Source: Bacillus sp. FJAT-25509
GTDB taxonomy: Bacteria; Bacillota; Bacilli; Bacillales; Bacillaceae_G
Direction: 5' to 3'
Assembly (NCBI RefSeq): GCF_001420605.1
Contig: NZ_LJIZ01000026.1
Coordinates: 62,001-126,000 of the forward strand
DNA length: 64,000 bases
Part shown: in pieces, positions 45,970 through 54,883 of the stretch
Layout: every line of letters starts with the position of its first letter
Position numbering within the stretch: position 1 is the first letter of the stretch
Made by a program: the position numbers and the translations under genes
The notes under the pieces: model-generated
Told to the model about the DNA's origin: nothing
What the model saw: the letters and a program-made list of their open reading frames with translations, nothing else
Database searches by the model: none

Positions 45970-46170
45970 TTGAACCCCCCCCTAAAATGGAAAAATACGC
46001 CATTCTTTCTGTAGAATCATAAGAAAAGAGGGCGTTTTTGTATGGCTATTTCTGTAACTGATAAATTACAACTATTTGCTCAAGATATTCAAAGCTTATC
46101 TCTAAATATTTTACGAGTTTTTGCTAGAGATGTTGGTTTAGTACAACGAGTTTTCAAAGTTATTAATTAG
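45970..46170 (+). pseudogene. IS4-family transposase N-terminal remnant
   Basis: MAISVTDKLQLFAQDIQSLS then LNILRVFARDVGLVQRVFKV (46042-46170) resembles the start of IS4/IS231-type transposases ('MxISVTDELQLFAxEL...LAxxxGFVxR') and then stops. Upstream CCCCCCCTAAAATGGAAAAA may be the old left end of the insertion sequence. No right end is visible. Confidence 0.65.
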
Positions 46171-46413
46171 ATAAATTAAATATGCTCAAGCCTATTCCTT
46201 TGGTTGCAGGATTTTTTTGTTATTTGATTTAATATTACTAATTTTTTATGTACTTACTTTTCTTTCGCTTCATTAAATTAACTATTAACTGCTTTAGTTA
46301 ATACGCTAACCATTTCAAGATACATAGATTCTATAACTGTATAGATTATTTCTATAATTCATCACATAAAAGAAAAACTATAATAAAGAAAACATTTAAA
46401 AGTGGTGAAAGAA

Positions 46414-47118
46414 ATGCAGAAAGTAGTTGGAATTATTGGTGGAATGGGTCCAATGGCGACAGTTGATTTAATGAATAAAATTATTTTTTATACGCGAGCA
46501 AAAAAGGATCAAGACCATATCCATATCATCGCTGACAACTATTCTCAAATACCTGATCGAACAACGGCTATATTGGGTAAGGGAATAGATCCAACCCCAT
46601 ATATTATACAATCAGCAAAACGACTACATAACGCTGGAGCGGATTTTCTAGTTATTGCGTGTAATACAGCACATTTTTTCTTTGGACCAGTTGAACAATC
46701 TGTTAATGTTCCTATTTTGCATATGCCTGCAGAAACAGCCAAGTTTTTACATGAAAACAAATTTAAAAAGGTGGGCTTATTAGCAACGGATGGAACTATT
46801 AAAACAGAATTGTATCAACACAGCTGCCAAAACTATGATATTGAGGTTATTGAACCAGATGTTGAAATGCAAAAAGAAGTGATGAAAGGAATATATGCAA
46901 TTAAAGGCGGTGATTTAGTAACAGGATTTTCATGCTTTTCAACAGTCGCTAATCAATTGACAAAGGGCGGGGCAGAGGCTATTATAGCAGGTTGTACAGA
47001 GGTTCCCCTTGTACTTAAATCATCCAATGATATTTGTGTCATTGATCCAACGGAAATTTTAGCTAAAATGGTGGTTAAAACAGCTACTGGAACAAATAAA
47101 GAAATACAATTTGTGTAA
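46414..47118 (+). CDS. Aspartate/glutamate racemase family protein (RacX-like)
   Basis: A 234-aa protein from the ATG at 46414, preceded by AAGTGGTG. MQKVVGIIGGMGPMATVDLM is the family start. The catalytic cysteines are in FLVIACNTAHFF (about 83) and IIAGCTEVPL (about 194), one per domain, as in two-cysteine cofactor-independent racemases. It interconverts L/D-Asp or another amino acid. The LysR gene downstream is probably its regulator. D-amino acids could serve wall or spore processes. Confidence 0.88.
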   Translation: MQKVVGIIGGMGPMATVDLMNKIIFYTRAKKDQDHIHIIADNYSQIPDRTTAILGKGIDPTPYIIQSAKRLHNAGADFLVIACNTAHFFFGPVEQSVNVPILHMPAETAKFLHENKFKKVGLLATDGTIKTELYQHSCQNYDIEVIEPDVEMQKEVMKGIYAIKGGDLVTGFSCFSTVANQLTKGGAEAIIAGCTEVPLVLKSSNDICVIDPTEILAKMVVKTATGTNKEIQFV

Positions 47119-47233
47119 TGGAAGAAAAGAGAATATGTGAATACTAATACTCTCTTATCTTTTATATGTACAATGTAAATGTTGAAATATAGGTAATAAA
47201 AATACTGGTGAACTAAAATAAGGAGCAATTGAT

Positions 47234-48106
47234 ATGAATATTGAAAATATTGAAGCCTTCATCTATGTTTGTCAACTGGGGAGTTTCAATAAAGCAGCAG
47301 AGGCTCTTTATTTATCTCAACCGTCTGTAACAGCACGTATTCAATCCCTTGAACGTGAAATTGATATAAAGCTTTTTCATCGAAATGGGAATAAGATTTC
47401 TTTAACTGAAAAAGGAGAATATTTTTTTCCACACGCACAAAAAATTCTCCAATCTTTTCAAGAAGCAAAGTATGGATTACATCAAGTAACTATTCCTTAT
47501 GAACTAGTGATTGGGAGTGCTTTGTCAATTTCAAATAATGTTCTCCCTAAAATTTTACCTGCTTTTAAATCTGAATTTAAGGATGTCAAAATAAAGATTA
47601 TGACGGGACATTCTAAAGATATTCTACACAAGGTCATTAATAAAGAAGTTGACTTTGGTATTGTCCGAACTGAAACACATCCTCAAGTAGAATCAATTCG
47701 TCTTTATAATGATCCTATTAGTCTTTTTGTTCCTAGAAATCATGCTTTTTTAAAAGAAAAAGTAACAATTGAACATGTAAGTAAACATCCTCTTATCTTT
47801 TTTGATTATGGTTCAATGGATTGGCTTATGATTCATCGGCTATTTTCAAGTAATGATTTAAACCCTAATATTTCCATTGAAGTTGATAATATGGAAACAG
47901 CAAAAAAATTAGTAATACAGGGAATGGGCATTAGCTTCTTACCTGAACATTGTGTCAAACAAGAACTAGAAAATGGGGAGTTATTTCGAGTAGAAATGAC
48001 ACCACCTGTGAAAATAAATATTAGTATTGATTTTATTTATTTAAAAGGTAAATCTAAATCTGTTTTTATTGATTTTTTACAAAAAAAAATGTTTGAACAA
48101 AAATAA
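47234..48106 (+). CDS. LysR-family transcriptional regulator
   Basis: A 290-aa protein. N-terminal winged HTH: MNIENIEAFIYVCQLGSFNK then AAEALYLSQPSVTARIQSLE. The effector domain runs from about 90 to the end (YELVIGSALSISNNVLPKIL). AAGGAGCAATTGAT precedes the ATG. It lies 115 nt after the racemase gene on the same strand, rather than divergent, so autoregulation or operon control is likely. Ligand unknown. Confidence 0.9.
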   Translation: MNIENIEAFIYVCQLGSFNKAAEALYLSQPSVTARIQSLEREIDIKLFHRNGNKISLTEKGEYFFPHAQKILQSFQEAKYGLHQVTIPYELVIGSALSISNNVLPKILPAFKSEFKDVKIKIMTGHSKDILHKVINKEVDFGIVRTETHPQVESIRLYNDPISLFVPRNHAFLKEKVTIEHVSKHPLIFFDYGSMDWLMIHRLFSSNDLNPNISIEVDNMETAKKLVIQGMGISFLPEHCVKQELENGELFRVEMTPPVKINISIDFIYLKGKSKSVFIDFLQKKMFEQK

Positions 48107-48236
48107 ACAGATTTGATACAATGATTCAATTAATTTGCTGTCCTCTTAAATAACAACAAAGATTACAAAAAAAAGTAAATTTTTTTAAATCAAAGTTGAA
48201 AAGATGAAAAAGGTATGTTAAATTAAGAACATCAAT

Positions 48237-48261
48237 TTGACCGAAATACATTTTCGGTCAA
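48237..48261 (+). promoter_or_regulatory. Palindromic operator of the TetR-type gene
   Basis: TTGACCGAAA-5 nt-TTTCGGTCAA is a perfect 10-bp inverted repeat, 24 nt before the TTG start of the TetR gene. The TTGACC...GGTCAA half-sites recur with the same 25-nt span before the yhgE-like gene, so the repressor probably binds both. Confidence 0.8.
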
Positions 48262-48284
48262 TTAGTCAAAAGGAGCGTAATACG

Positions 48285-48857
48285 TTGAGTACAAGTAAAA
48301 AGAAAGGTATCTTAGAGGCAGCGACAAGATCTTTTGGAACATTTGGTTATAAAGCTACAACAATGAGTCAAATTGCAAAGCAAGCAAATGTTGGAAAAGG
48401 TACGATCTACACTTTTTTCAAAAATAAAGAGGAATTATTTGATGAAATTATTAATAATCTAATTTTAGATATGAAAAGTGTAGCGGAAAATGCCATTTGT
48501 GATTCTGATTCTTTTATTACCCAAATTCATAAAGGAATCGAAACAATAACGGAATTTCAAAAAGAACATGATTTAACGATTAAACTTCTTCAAGAACAAC
48601 GCGAAATTGGAACAATTGAGGTCCATGACGCAATTAAGAGAATTAACGATGTGGTTATTCAATATCTTAAGCGTAAGATTGAAGAAGCGAATAATCGAAA
48701 TGAAATCGTTCAATGTGATGCAGAAATCACTGCTGTAGTCTTATATAAGTTGTATACAACACTAACGATTGAATGGAGCAGAGATCACGAGCCTCTAGAT
48801 AAGCAACGTATTACAGAACTATTTAATTTCTATATTTTAAATGGATTGTCAAAATGA
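48285..48857 (+). CDS. TetR/AcrR-family regulator (YhgD-like)
   Basis: About 190 aa from TTG at 48285, which has AAAAGGAG 9 nt upstream. Earlier in-frame sequence is the operator palindrome. TetR_N HTH: KGILEAATRSFGTFGYKATT then MSQIAKQANVGKGTIYTFFK. The C-terminal ligand domain has weak conservation. It is followed by a YhgE/Pip-type membrane protein gene, as in B. subtilis yhgD-yhgE. Likely a repressor of itself and the downstream gene. Confidence 0.88.
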   Translation: MSTSKKKGILEAATRSFGTFGYKATTMSQIAKQANVGKGTIYTFFKNKEELFDEIINNLILDMKSVAENAICDSDSFITQIHKGIETITEFQKEHDLTIKLLQEQREIGTIEVHDAIKRINDVVIQYLKRKIEEANNRNEIVQCDAEITAVVLYKLYTTLTIEWSRDHEPLDKQRITELFNFYILNGLSK

Positions 48858-48881
48858 TAATCCATTTTTAAATAAATAAAA

Positions 48882-48914
48882 TTGACCGTTTGAACAATAT
48901 GGTCAATTGTTCAA
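48882..48914 (+). promoter_or_regulatory. Overlapping palindromes before the yhgE-like gene
   Basis: TTGACC-13 nt-GGTCAA (48882-48906) matches the upstream operator half-sites. A second perfect palindrome, TTGAACAAT-7 nt-ATTGTTCAA (48890-48914), overlaps it. Both lie 22-55 nt before the GTG start. Confidence 0.75.
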
Positions 48915-48936
48915 TTTAAGAAGGAGAGAGAGAGAC

Positions 48937-51315
48937 GTGTTTTCACAATTTGGAAAAGAATTAAGTCATATTGTACGAAACAAAAAGCTTTTAATTCCAG
49001 TGATTGCAGTATTGTTAGTGCCATTATTATATAGTGGAATGTTTTTATGGGCATTTTGGAATCCGTACGGAAGTTTAAAGAAATTACCAGTAGCAGTTGT
49101 AAATTTAGATGAGGGAACAACAGTTGACGGAAAGTCTTTAAACATAGGAAAAGATTTTGTTAAGAACCTTAAAAAAGATCACAATTTCAAATGGAAGTTT
49201 GTTAGCAATGAAAAGGCTATGAAAGGTTTGAAAAATCAAGAATATTATATGGCAGTTCGTATTCCTGAAAACTTTTCAAAAAACGCTGCTTCTGTTTCTG
49301 AAAAAAATCCAAAACATTTAACAATGGAATATATTCCAAATGAAGGATTCAATTTTCTATCAGCACAAATTGGAAATTCTGCATCTGAAAAAGTAAAAGA
49401 AAAAATTTCTAATACAATAACTCGAAATTATGTAGAAACGATTTACGATAGTATTGGCGAATTAACTGGTGGCATTGCTCAAGCTAGTGATGGGTCATCA
49501 AAATTAGATAAAGGTGTTGGAACTGCTAAGGATGGTTCAGAGAAACTTGCAAATGGACTTAAACTATTAGAAGGTAAATCAGTTGAATTAAAAGAAGGTG
49601 TTAGTAAATTAAATGATGGTTCTCAAAAAGAGAAAAATGGTTTAGTAGCATACACAAATGGTGTAGGACAATTATCTCAAGGAATTAACCAACTTCATAC
49701 TGGTGTAGGGCCTCTTTCAAAAGGTGTAAGTGATTTAAACGCTGGAGCGTCTAAGCTAAATACTGGTATGAATTCTCTATCAAATGGTCTAGATCAATTA
49801 TATTCAGCAAACGGTCAACTACTTGACGGCTCAAAACAAGTGTTAGGCGGGTTAAATTTATTAAACGGAAATCTTCCTCAACTAAAAGCCGGTACTCAGC
49901 AATTAGCAGATGGTGCAAATTCATTATCAGCCAATTTAACTACATGGCAAAATAAGGCGAATGAAGCGAAAATAGGAGCTAGCCAAGTAGCAGATGGGCT
50001 ATCTCAATTACAGAAAGAAGTAGCACCATTATTATCTTCATTACCTAAGGAACAACAAGATGCTTATAATGCAAAAATCGAAGCGTTAGTTTCAGGTAGT
50101 AAGCAAGTTGCAAATGGCGTAGGTGATTTATCATCTGCAGCAGGGCAACTAGGCCAAGGTGGTAAGCAAGTAGCAGCAGGAGCAACTACTTTAAATGAAA
50201 AAAGTAATGAACTTGAAGCAGGTGTAGGTAAATTAGCTGCTGGTCAAACAAAATTGACAAATGGCTTAACTCAATTTGGAGAAAAACTCGGAGAAGCAAA
50301 TAACGGTGGAAAACAGCTTGCTACAGGAACTCAAGCTTTAGCAAATGGAACAAATAAACTGTCGGAAAGCTCACCAGTATTACTGTCCGGTATTAATCAA
50401 CTAAATGATGGAGCAAATAAATTAAGTAGTAATTCACCAAAATTAGTAGATGGTATGAGTCAAATTGCAGGTGGAATAGGTCAAATAAGTGATAATACAC
50501 CAGCGTTAGAAAATGGTGTGAATCAACTGGCAGATGGATCTAATCAACTAAACAGCGGATTAGGTAAAATTAAGGATGGATCACATGAGTTATCAACAAA
50601 ATTAGGTGATGCGAAAGAGCAAACAAAAGATGTTGGTGTAAATAATAAACAATTAGATATGTATTCAAATCCAGTTAAATTGAAAAAAGAAAGTATAAAT
50701 AATGTTCCTAACTATGGAACAGGTTTCACACCATACTTCCTTTCAATGGGATTATATGTGGGTGGTCTATTGATGTCGGTTGTTTACCCAATGAGAGCTG
50801 CTGCATCACGTCCTAAAAATGCTTTTGCTTGGTTTACTGGAAAAACAGGTGTTTTAATGGTGGTAGGAATCATCCAATCAGTTATAGCAAGTGTTGCATT
50901 AATATGTATATTAGGTCTAGAAGTTAAATCTTTACCTTACTATTTATTAATTAGTCTTGTTTCGAGTTTTGCGTTTTTAGCGTTAATTCAATTTTTAGTA
51001 ACTGTTTTTGGAGAACCAGGAAGATTTCTTGCTATTATTGCGTTAATTTTACAGCTAACAACAAGTGCTGGTACATTCCCATTAGAACTAGTTCCGAAAT
51101 TCTTACAACACTTTAATGCGATTTTACCAATGACATATACTGTTCAAGCATTTAAGGTAGTTATTTCCACTGGAGACTATAGCTTAATGTGGCATAATGT
51201 AATAATCTTATTAGGCTTTATTGTCTTATTTAGTGTATTATCTTTAGCATACTTTGCTGTAGCTTTCAAAAAGCAATACGGAAGTGGAATGGATCAACAT
51301 ACTGTAGAAGCATAA
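48937..51315 (+). CDS. YhgE/Pip-domain membrane protein
   Basis: A 792-aa protein from GTG at 48937 (AAGGAG 11 nt upstream). First membrane helix LIPVIAVLLVPLLYSGMFLW, then the Pip domain (VAVVNLDEGTTVDGKSL). A very long extracellular coiled repeat region follows (about 165-575) built of 'L-x-x-G-x-x-x-L' units (DGSSKLDKGV, NGVGQLSQGI, ADGANSL). Five C-terminal helices resemble an ABC-2 permease (LMVVGIIQSVIASVALICIL). Relatives include the phage infection protein Pip and type VII secretion-linked EsaA. Exact role unknown; it may serve as a phage receptor. Confidence 0.88.
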   Translation: MFSQFGKELSHIVRNKKLLIPVIAVLLVPLLYSGMFLWAFWNPYGSLKKLPVAVVNLDEGTTVDGKSLNIGKDFVKNLKKDHNFKWKFVSNEKAMKGLKNQEYYMAVRIPENFSKNAASVSEKNPKHLTMEYIPNEGFNFLSAQIGNSASEKVKEKISNTITRNYVETIYDSIGELTGGIAQASDGSSKLDKGVGTAKDGSEKLANGLKLLEGKSVELKEGVSKLNDGSQKEKNGLVAYTNGVGQLSQGINQLHTGVGPLSKGVSDLNAGASKLNTGMNSLSNGLDQLYSANGQLLDGSKQVLGGLNLLNGNLPQLKAGTQQLADGANSLSANLTTWQNKANEAKIGASQVADGLSQLQKEVAPLLSSLPKEQQDAYNAKIEALVSGSKQVANGVGDLSSAAGQLGQGGKQVAAGATTLNEKSNELEAGVGKLAAGQTKLTNGLTQFGEKLGEANNGGKQLATGTQALANGTNKLSESSPVLLSGINQLNDGANKLSSNSPKLVDGMSQIAGGIGQISDNTPALENGVNQLADGSNQLNSGLGKIKDGSHELSTKLGDAKEQTKDVGVNNKQLDMYSNPVKLKKESINNVPNYGTGFTPYFLSMGLYVGGLLMSVVYPMRAAASRPKNAFAWFTGKTGVLMVVGIIQSVIASVALICILGLEVKSLPYYLLISLVSSFAFLALIQFLVTVFGEPGRFLAIIALILQLTTSAGTFPLELVPKFLQHFNAILPMTYTVQAFKVVISTGDYSLMWHNVIILLGFIVLFSVLSLAYFAVAFKKQYGSGMDQHTVEA

Positions 51316-51321
51316 TTAATC

Positions 51322-51357
51322 AAACGACATGTAGCATTTGCTATGTGTCGTTTTTTA
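51322..51357 (+). terminator. Terminator after yhgE-like gene
   Basis: AACGACATGTAGCA pairs with TGCTATGTGTCGTT (two mismatches), followed by TTTTTT. Confidence 0.85.
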
Positions 51358-51540
51358 CGTAGTTGAGGTAAACATTGTTCTATGGCAAGCATGTTTACGA
51401 TTGCTGGATAAGAAACGTTTTTTCTTCAAGTGGTAAATAATTCTTTAAGTCAATATATCTTGGAATAAAATCGTGAATCCTGAATGAATTATAATTTGTT
51501 TATCGTATATATAAATTAAACAATCAGTTTCCTATTACAC

Positions 51541-51795
51541 CAATCACCCTACCTCGTGAACAAAACTTTTCGATTGCACATAAATTGCACAGACATATTG
51601 GAAACTATAGAATTAATAGATTTATGATGAATAAATTTCATCGACCGCTTGATTTACTGGACTCTATTGACCTAAAATATTCATAAATAATGAATTATAC
51701 TCGTACTCTGTAATTGACAGGGTAGGGGTCGCTGGTTCAAGTCCAGTTGGGATCATACCTAAACCTCTTGTATATCAAGAGGTTTTTTGTTTTAT
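51541..51795 (+). repeat. attR-like junction: shared end sequence and perfect tRNA-Val 3' half
   Basis: Same order as at 44052: CACCCTACCTC, GCACATAAATTGCACAGACA, the ~80-bp AAATTTCATCGACC stretch (51633-51713), then a perfect 42-nt tRNA-Val 3' half (51714-51755). A different terminator hairpin follows (AACCTCTTG/CAAGAGGTT, 51762-51788). Downstream GGGGCAGAATTGGGGCAGAAAG (two GGGGCAGAA copies, 51830-51850) looks like further recombinase arm sites. This marks the right end of the tRNA-Val island. Confidence 0.85.
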
Positions 51796-52010
51796 AACAG
51801 TACTTGATTTATAGGGAAACAGTTATATGGGGCAGAATTGGGGCAGAAAGACTTTATTTTATTAAAATTCGTAAAATTTCTTATGTAACTAAATGGCAGT
51901 TTTGTTCCGAAAGAAATTAATGGAAATTATGGCATTTTTTAAGTGTATCGAGGTTTCAAATGCAAGAAACAGGGGTGTGTAGTAGAATAGAAAATACTGG
52001 AGGGGGATTG

Positions 52011-53162
52011 ATGAAAGAATATATTTATGTGGAAAACGAAAAAAAATCGAAATTGAAATTTGGAATTTTAAAAAAAGACATTGTATTTACCATATCACTC
52101 TTGTTAGCAATCGTTAGCTGTTTATTCCATCCACCTAAACTGGATTATATAAATTTTAAAGTATTAATCAGTTTATTTAATCTTATGCTCGTAGTTAAGG
52201 CTCTGGAAGATCTTAAACTATTGGATAAGTTCGCCATTGCTATACTGAGTAAATGTCATAATAGTAAAAGTGTTTCAGCAATCCTAATTTTATTATGCCT
52301 TTTTAGTTCCATGCTTGTAACAAATGATGTGGCATTAATAACATTTGTACCATTAACACTTATAATTAGTAAGATAATACAAGCTTCTATGTTAGATACT
52401 ATTATACTAGAGACAATTGCTGCTAACATTGGAAGCAGCCTAACTCCAATGGGAAATCCACAAAATCTTTTCATATTTACTTACTACGAAATAAGGCCTA
52501 TACAATTTTTTACAACAATTCTTCTATTAGTGGTTCTGGGAATTGTTCTGTTATTCTTTTTTAATCAAAGATTGAAAAGTAAAACATTGGAAATGGAACT
52601 TCCATATATTCTTATAAAAAATAAAAAAAAGGCAACAGTATGGGGAGTACTATTTGGAATCATATCTGCATCCATACTAGGGGTTTTAAACTACAAACTT
52701 GCGTTTATCATTGCATTTGGAACCGCGTGTATACTTGATATCAAATTATTGAAAAAAATTGATTATTTATTGCTTATTACTTTTATCTGTTTTTTTATAT
52801 TTATAGGAAACATATCCGAATTAAAGGTAGTACACACATTTGCCAGCGAAAATCTCAAAAGTCCCACATCAATCTTCTTCAGTTCCATATTTTTAAGCCA
52901 ACTGATAAGTAATGTACCAGCTGCGATCTTTTTATCAAAATTCTCCGTGAATTGGCAGCCTTTATTAGTAGGTGTAAATTTAGGTGGACTTGGTACGATT
53001 GTTGCTTCTCTCGCAAGTGTAATTTCATTTAAACTTTTTATTAAGAGAGAGCCACTAAAAAGTAAAATGTACCTTATAAGATTTAGCTTTTATAACTTTT
53101 CGATTTTAGCTCTTTTAACTCTTGTTTATTATTTTACAATGAAATATCAAAATTTCTTTTAA
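52011..53162 (+). CDS. SLC13/ArsB-NhaD-type ion permease
   Basis: A 383-aa protein from the ATG at 52011 (GGAGGGGG 4 nt upstream). About ten membrane helices with two family signatures: VTNDVALITFVPLTLIIS in the first half and NIGSSLTPMGNPQNLFIFTY (re-entrant loop), plus SNVPAAIFLSKF in the second half. This is the IT-superfamily fold (ArsB, NhaD, CitM, SLC13). Substrate could be a di/tricarboxylate or other anion. It ends exactly where the next pseudogene begins, suggesting a rearrangement junction. Confidence 0.8.
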   Translation: MKEYIYVENEKKSKLKFGILKKDIVFTISLLLAIVSCLFHPPKLDYINFKVLISLFNLMLVVKALEDLKLLDKFAIAILSKCHNSKSVSAILILLCLFSSMLVTNDVALITFVPLTLIISKIIQASMLDTIILETIAANIGSSLTPMGNPQNLFIFTYYEIRPIQFFTTILLLVVLGIVLLFFFNQRLKSKTLEMELPYILIKNKKKATVWGVLFGIISASILGVLNYKLAFIIAFGTACILDIKLLKKIDYLLLITFICFFIFIGNISELKVVHTFASENLKSPTSIFFSSIFLSQLISNVPAAIFLSKFSVNWQPLLVGVNLGGLGTIVASLASVISFKLFIKREPLKSKMYLIRFSFYNFSILALLTLVYYFTMKYQNFF

Positions 53163-54563
53163 TACAAAGTAATAGGTTTAAATAGCTTTGGATCTTATCA
53201 ATATAAAAGAACCTTTAACTCAGATGCACCGGTTTATAATAGCGTTACACAGCCAAATCTCAATCTTAACGTAGACTCTGGTGTATATGAATATAACCCA
53301 GATCAACCAACGATAACACTTACAGGTTCTGTTTACGATCCAGATATAGAAAAAATGAAAGCTGGCAGTATGAATGTGTCTCAAGCCAATAATAAATTTG
53401 TCTATACGTTGCCTGGTAGAGGCGGGAAAGTATCCGTTCCATTAGACGAAAACGGTAACTTTACAACACAATTCAAAGTGAACACAGCTATGCAACCATT
53501 CCAGGTCAACATGTATGCAGAAAACATGTCAACAGTACAGAACTATTCTAGTTATAAAGTTGTAAATTTCGTGAAACAAGGCACGCCTTATGGAACTGCT
53601 ATTGCCGATAAACAGAGAGTAAAAGCTGGTGATACGGTGACGATTACCCTTGCCATGAACAACATGACAAACATGAAGCAAGCAGTGTATTCCTTTTTTG
53701 ATACAACTATATCCCAAGGTGCGCAACTGGTAAGTATCAAACCACACCCAACATTGGAGGGGAAATTGAATATTCAGACAGTAAGTATGGATCCAGACGG
53801 AACTGGAGTGGTCATGGAAAGGAAGATTACTGCGACATTAACTGACAAGGCAACACAAACAGGTGTATCCGGAAAAGTTCCAATGGTAGATATCACATTC
53901 AAAATGAAAGATGATGCCCCTGAAGGATATCTATCTTTTGACGAATTAAATGTATCATACACAAATACAGATGATACGTCCAACTCCACATTTGGTATCG
54001 GTGTGCCATAACTTGTGAATCGAAATTACTCGTTCATGAAACCGTGGGTTTATGCAGAAGCATTTACGCTCCTTCCAAGTCTTGATGAACCATCAACTAT
54101 AAAATATGTAGAGGCGGGCGCAAAAGTCAAAGTGACAGATGAAACAGGGAAAGAATAACCAAACACACTTGAAAGCAATAGGTGGATGTTTCCTTTTTCG
54201 TTATCATCTAATCTGCCACTAACAGATAAACCATTTACACTGGAAGTAGATATGCCGGGGCATTTCACTGTAAAGAAAACCTTTACGATTGGATTGAAAG
54301 AAGATGGTGTAATTAAACCATACTCGAAAGCACTCTACTATGACTATGCACCTGCAGGAGATGTGAACAAAGATATTGTAATTGATATTCAAGATGCGCT
54401 TTTCATTCAGGCCAATTGGAAAGCAAACAATTGTGATGCCGACATCAATTTTGATCGTGTCGTAGATAAGCAAGATATGCAGTATGTGGTGAATAATTAC
54501 TTAATGCAAAACCCATGGTTGCTAGACAAGGCTCCAAAACCAAACACAAAAGCGCATTTTTGA
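53163..54563 (+). pseudogene. C-terminal remnant of a large secreted protein with cohesin-like and dockerin-like domains
   Basis: Open from 53163 without a start. Fn3-like sequence (DAPVYNSVTQPNLNLNVDSG), a cohesin-like domain (TPYGTAIADKQRVKAGDTVT...DKATQTGVSGKVPMVDITF), a stop at 54009-54011, a change of frame, another in-frame stop near 54156, then PFTLEVDMPGHFTVKKTFTI and a dockerin-like domain with two EF-type loops (GDVNKDIVIDIQDALFI, DADINFDRVVDKQDMQYV). Such tails occur on large Bacillus/Paenibacillus S8 proteases; the catalytic part is absent here. Confidence 0.75.
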
Positions 54564-54700
54564 ACTTGCTTCTTAGACTAAAGCAAGAGTGAGTAAGCCA
54601 CCTTATAGAACAATTATGACTATAGTTAATTTACTAAATGAATTGTGATATTTGAATATATCGTTTTAATAAAAAAAGCTCAATCGAGTTGAAGTTCTTG

Positions 54701-54776
54701 TTCAACTACCATGGGAATACGATATAAACTTCCATTCACTGTTGTGAATCTGAGGATTCATGGATGGCTAACGCAT
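54701..54776 (+). repeat. Three-hairpin intergenic repeat, copy C
   Basis: TTCAACTACCATGGGAATAC...GGCTAACGCAT, near-identical to 44559-44633. Upstream AGTTGAA-7 nt-TTCAACT adds a fourth small hairpin. Confidence 0.75.
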
Positions 54777-54817
54777 GCAAATCAAATTTTAATTTAACAG
54801 AGCCTACTAAAAAAGAA

Positions 54818-54842
54818 AAAAGATGGTGAATAACCATCTTTT
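54818..54842 (-). terminator. Terminator of the small four-helix membrane protein gene
   Basis: AAAAGATGGT / ACCATCTTTT; minus-strand T-run (TTTTTTCTTTT). Confidence 0.75.
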
Positions 54843-54883
54843 AAGTTTGTAGACACAGCTCTATATGGAGTATAACCATCATT

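Larger units (their letters stand above)
20021..51755. mobile_element. Serial tRNA-Val genomic island (three att-delimited segments)
   Basis: The intact tRNA (19948-20020) and three 3'-half copies (34752, 44223, 51714), all on the plus strand, divide the region into three segments. Segment 1 (20.0-34.8 kb): integrase remnant, protease 1, ABC/TCS/wall cluster. Segment 2 (34.8-44.3 kb): giant protease, gerA orphan. Segment 3 (44.3-51.8 kb): FUSC, racemase/LysR, YhgDE. Shared right-end sequences show that related elements inserted in turn. No intact integrase remains for these, so they are probably fixed. Confidence 0.7.

Noticed and set aside
49480-50640. Diversity-generating or phase-variable repeats in the yhgE-like gene
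   Set aside because: The repeats are divergent at DNA level and follow the standard YhgE/Pip coiled 'LxxG' pattern; no reverse transcriptase or template repeat is present.
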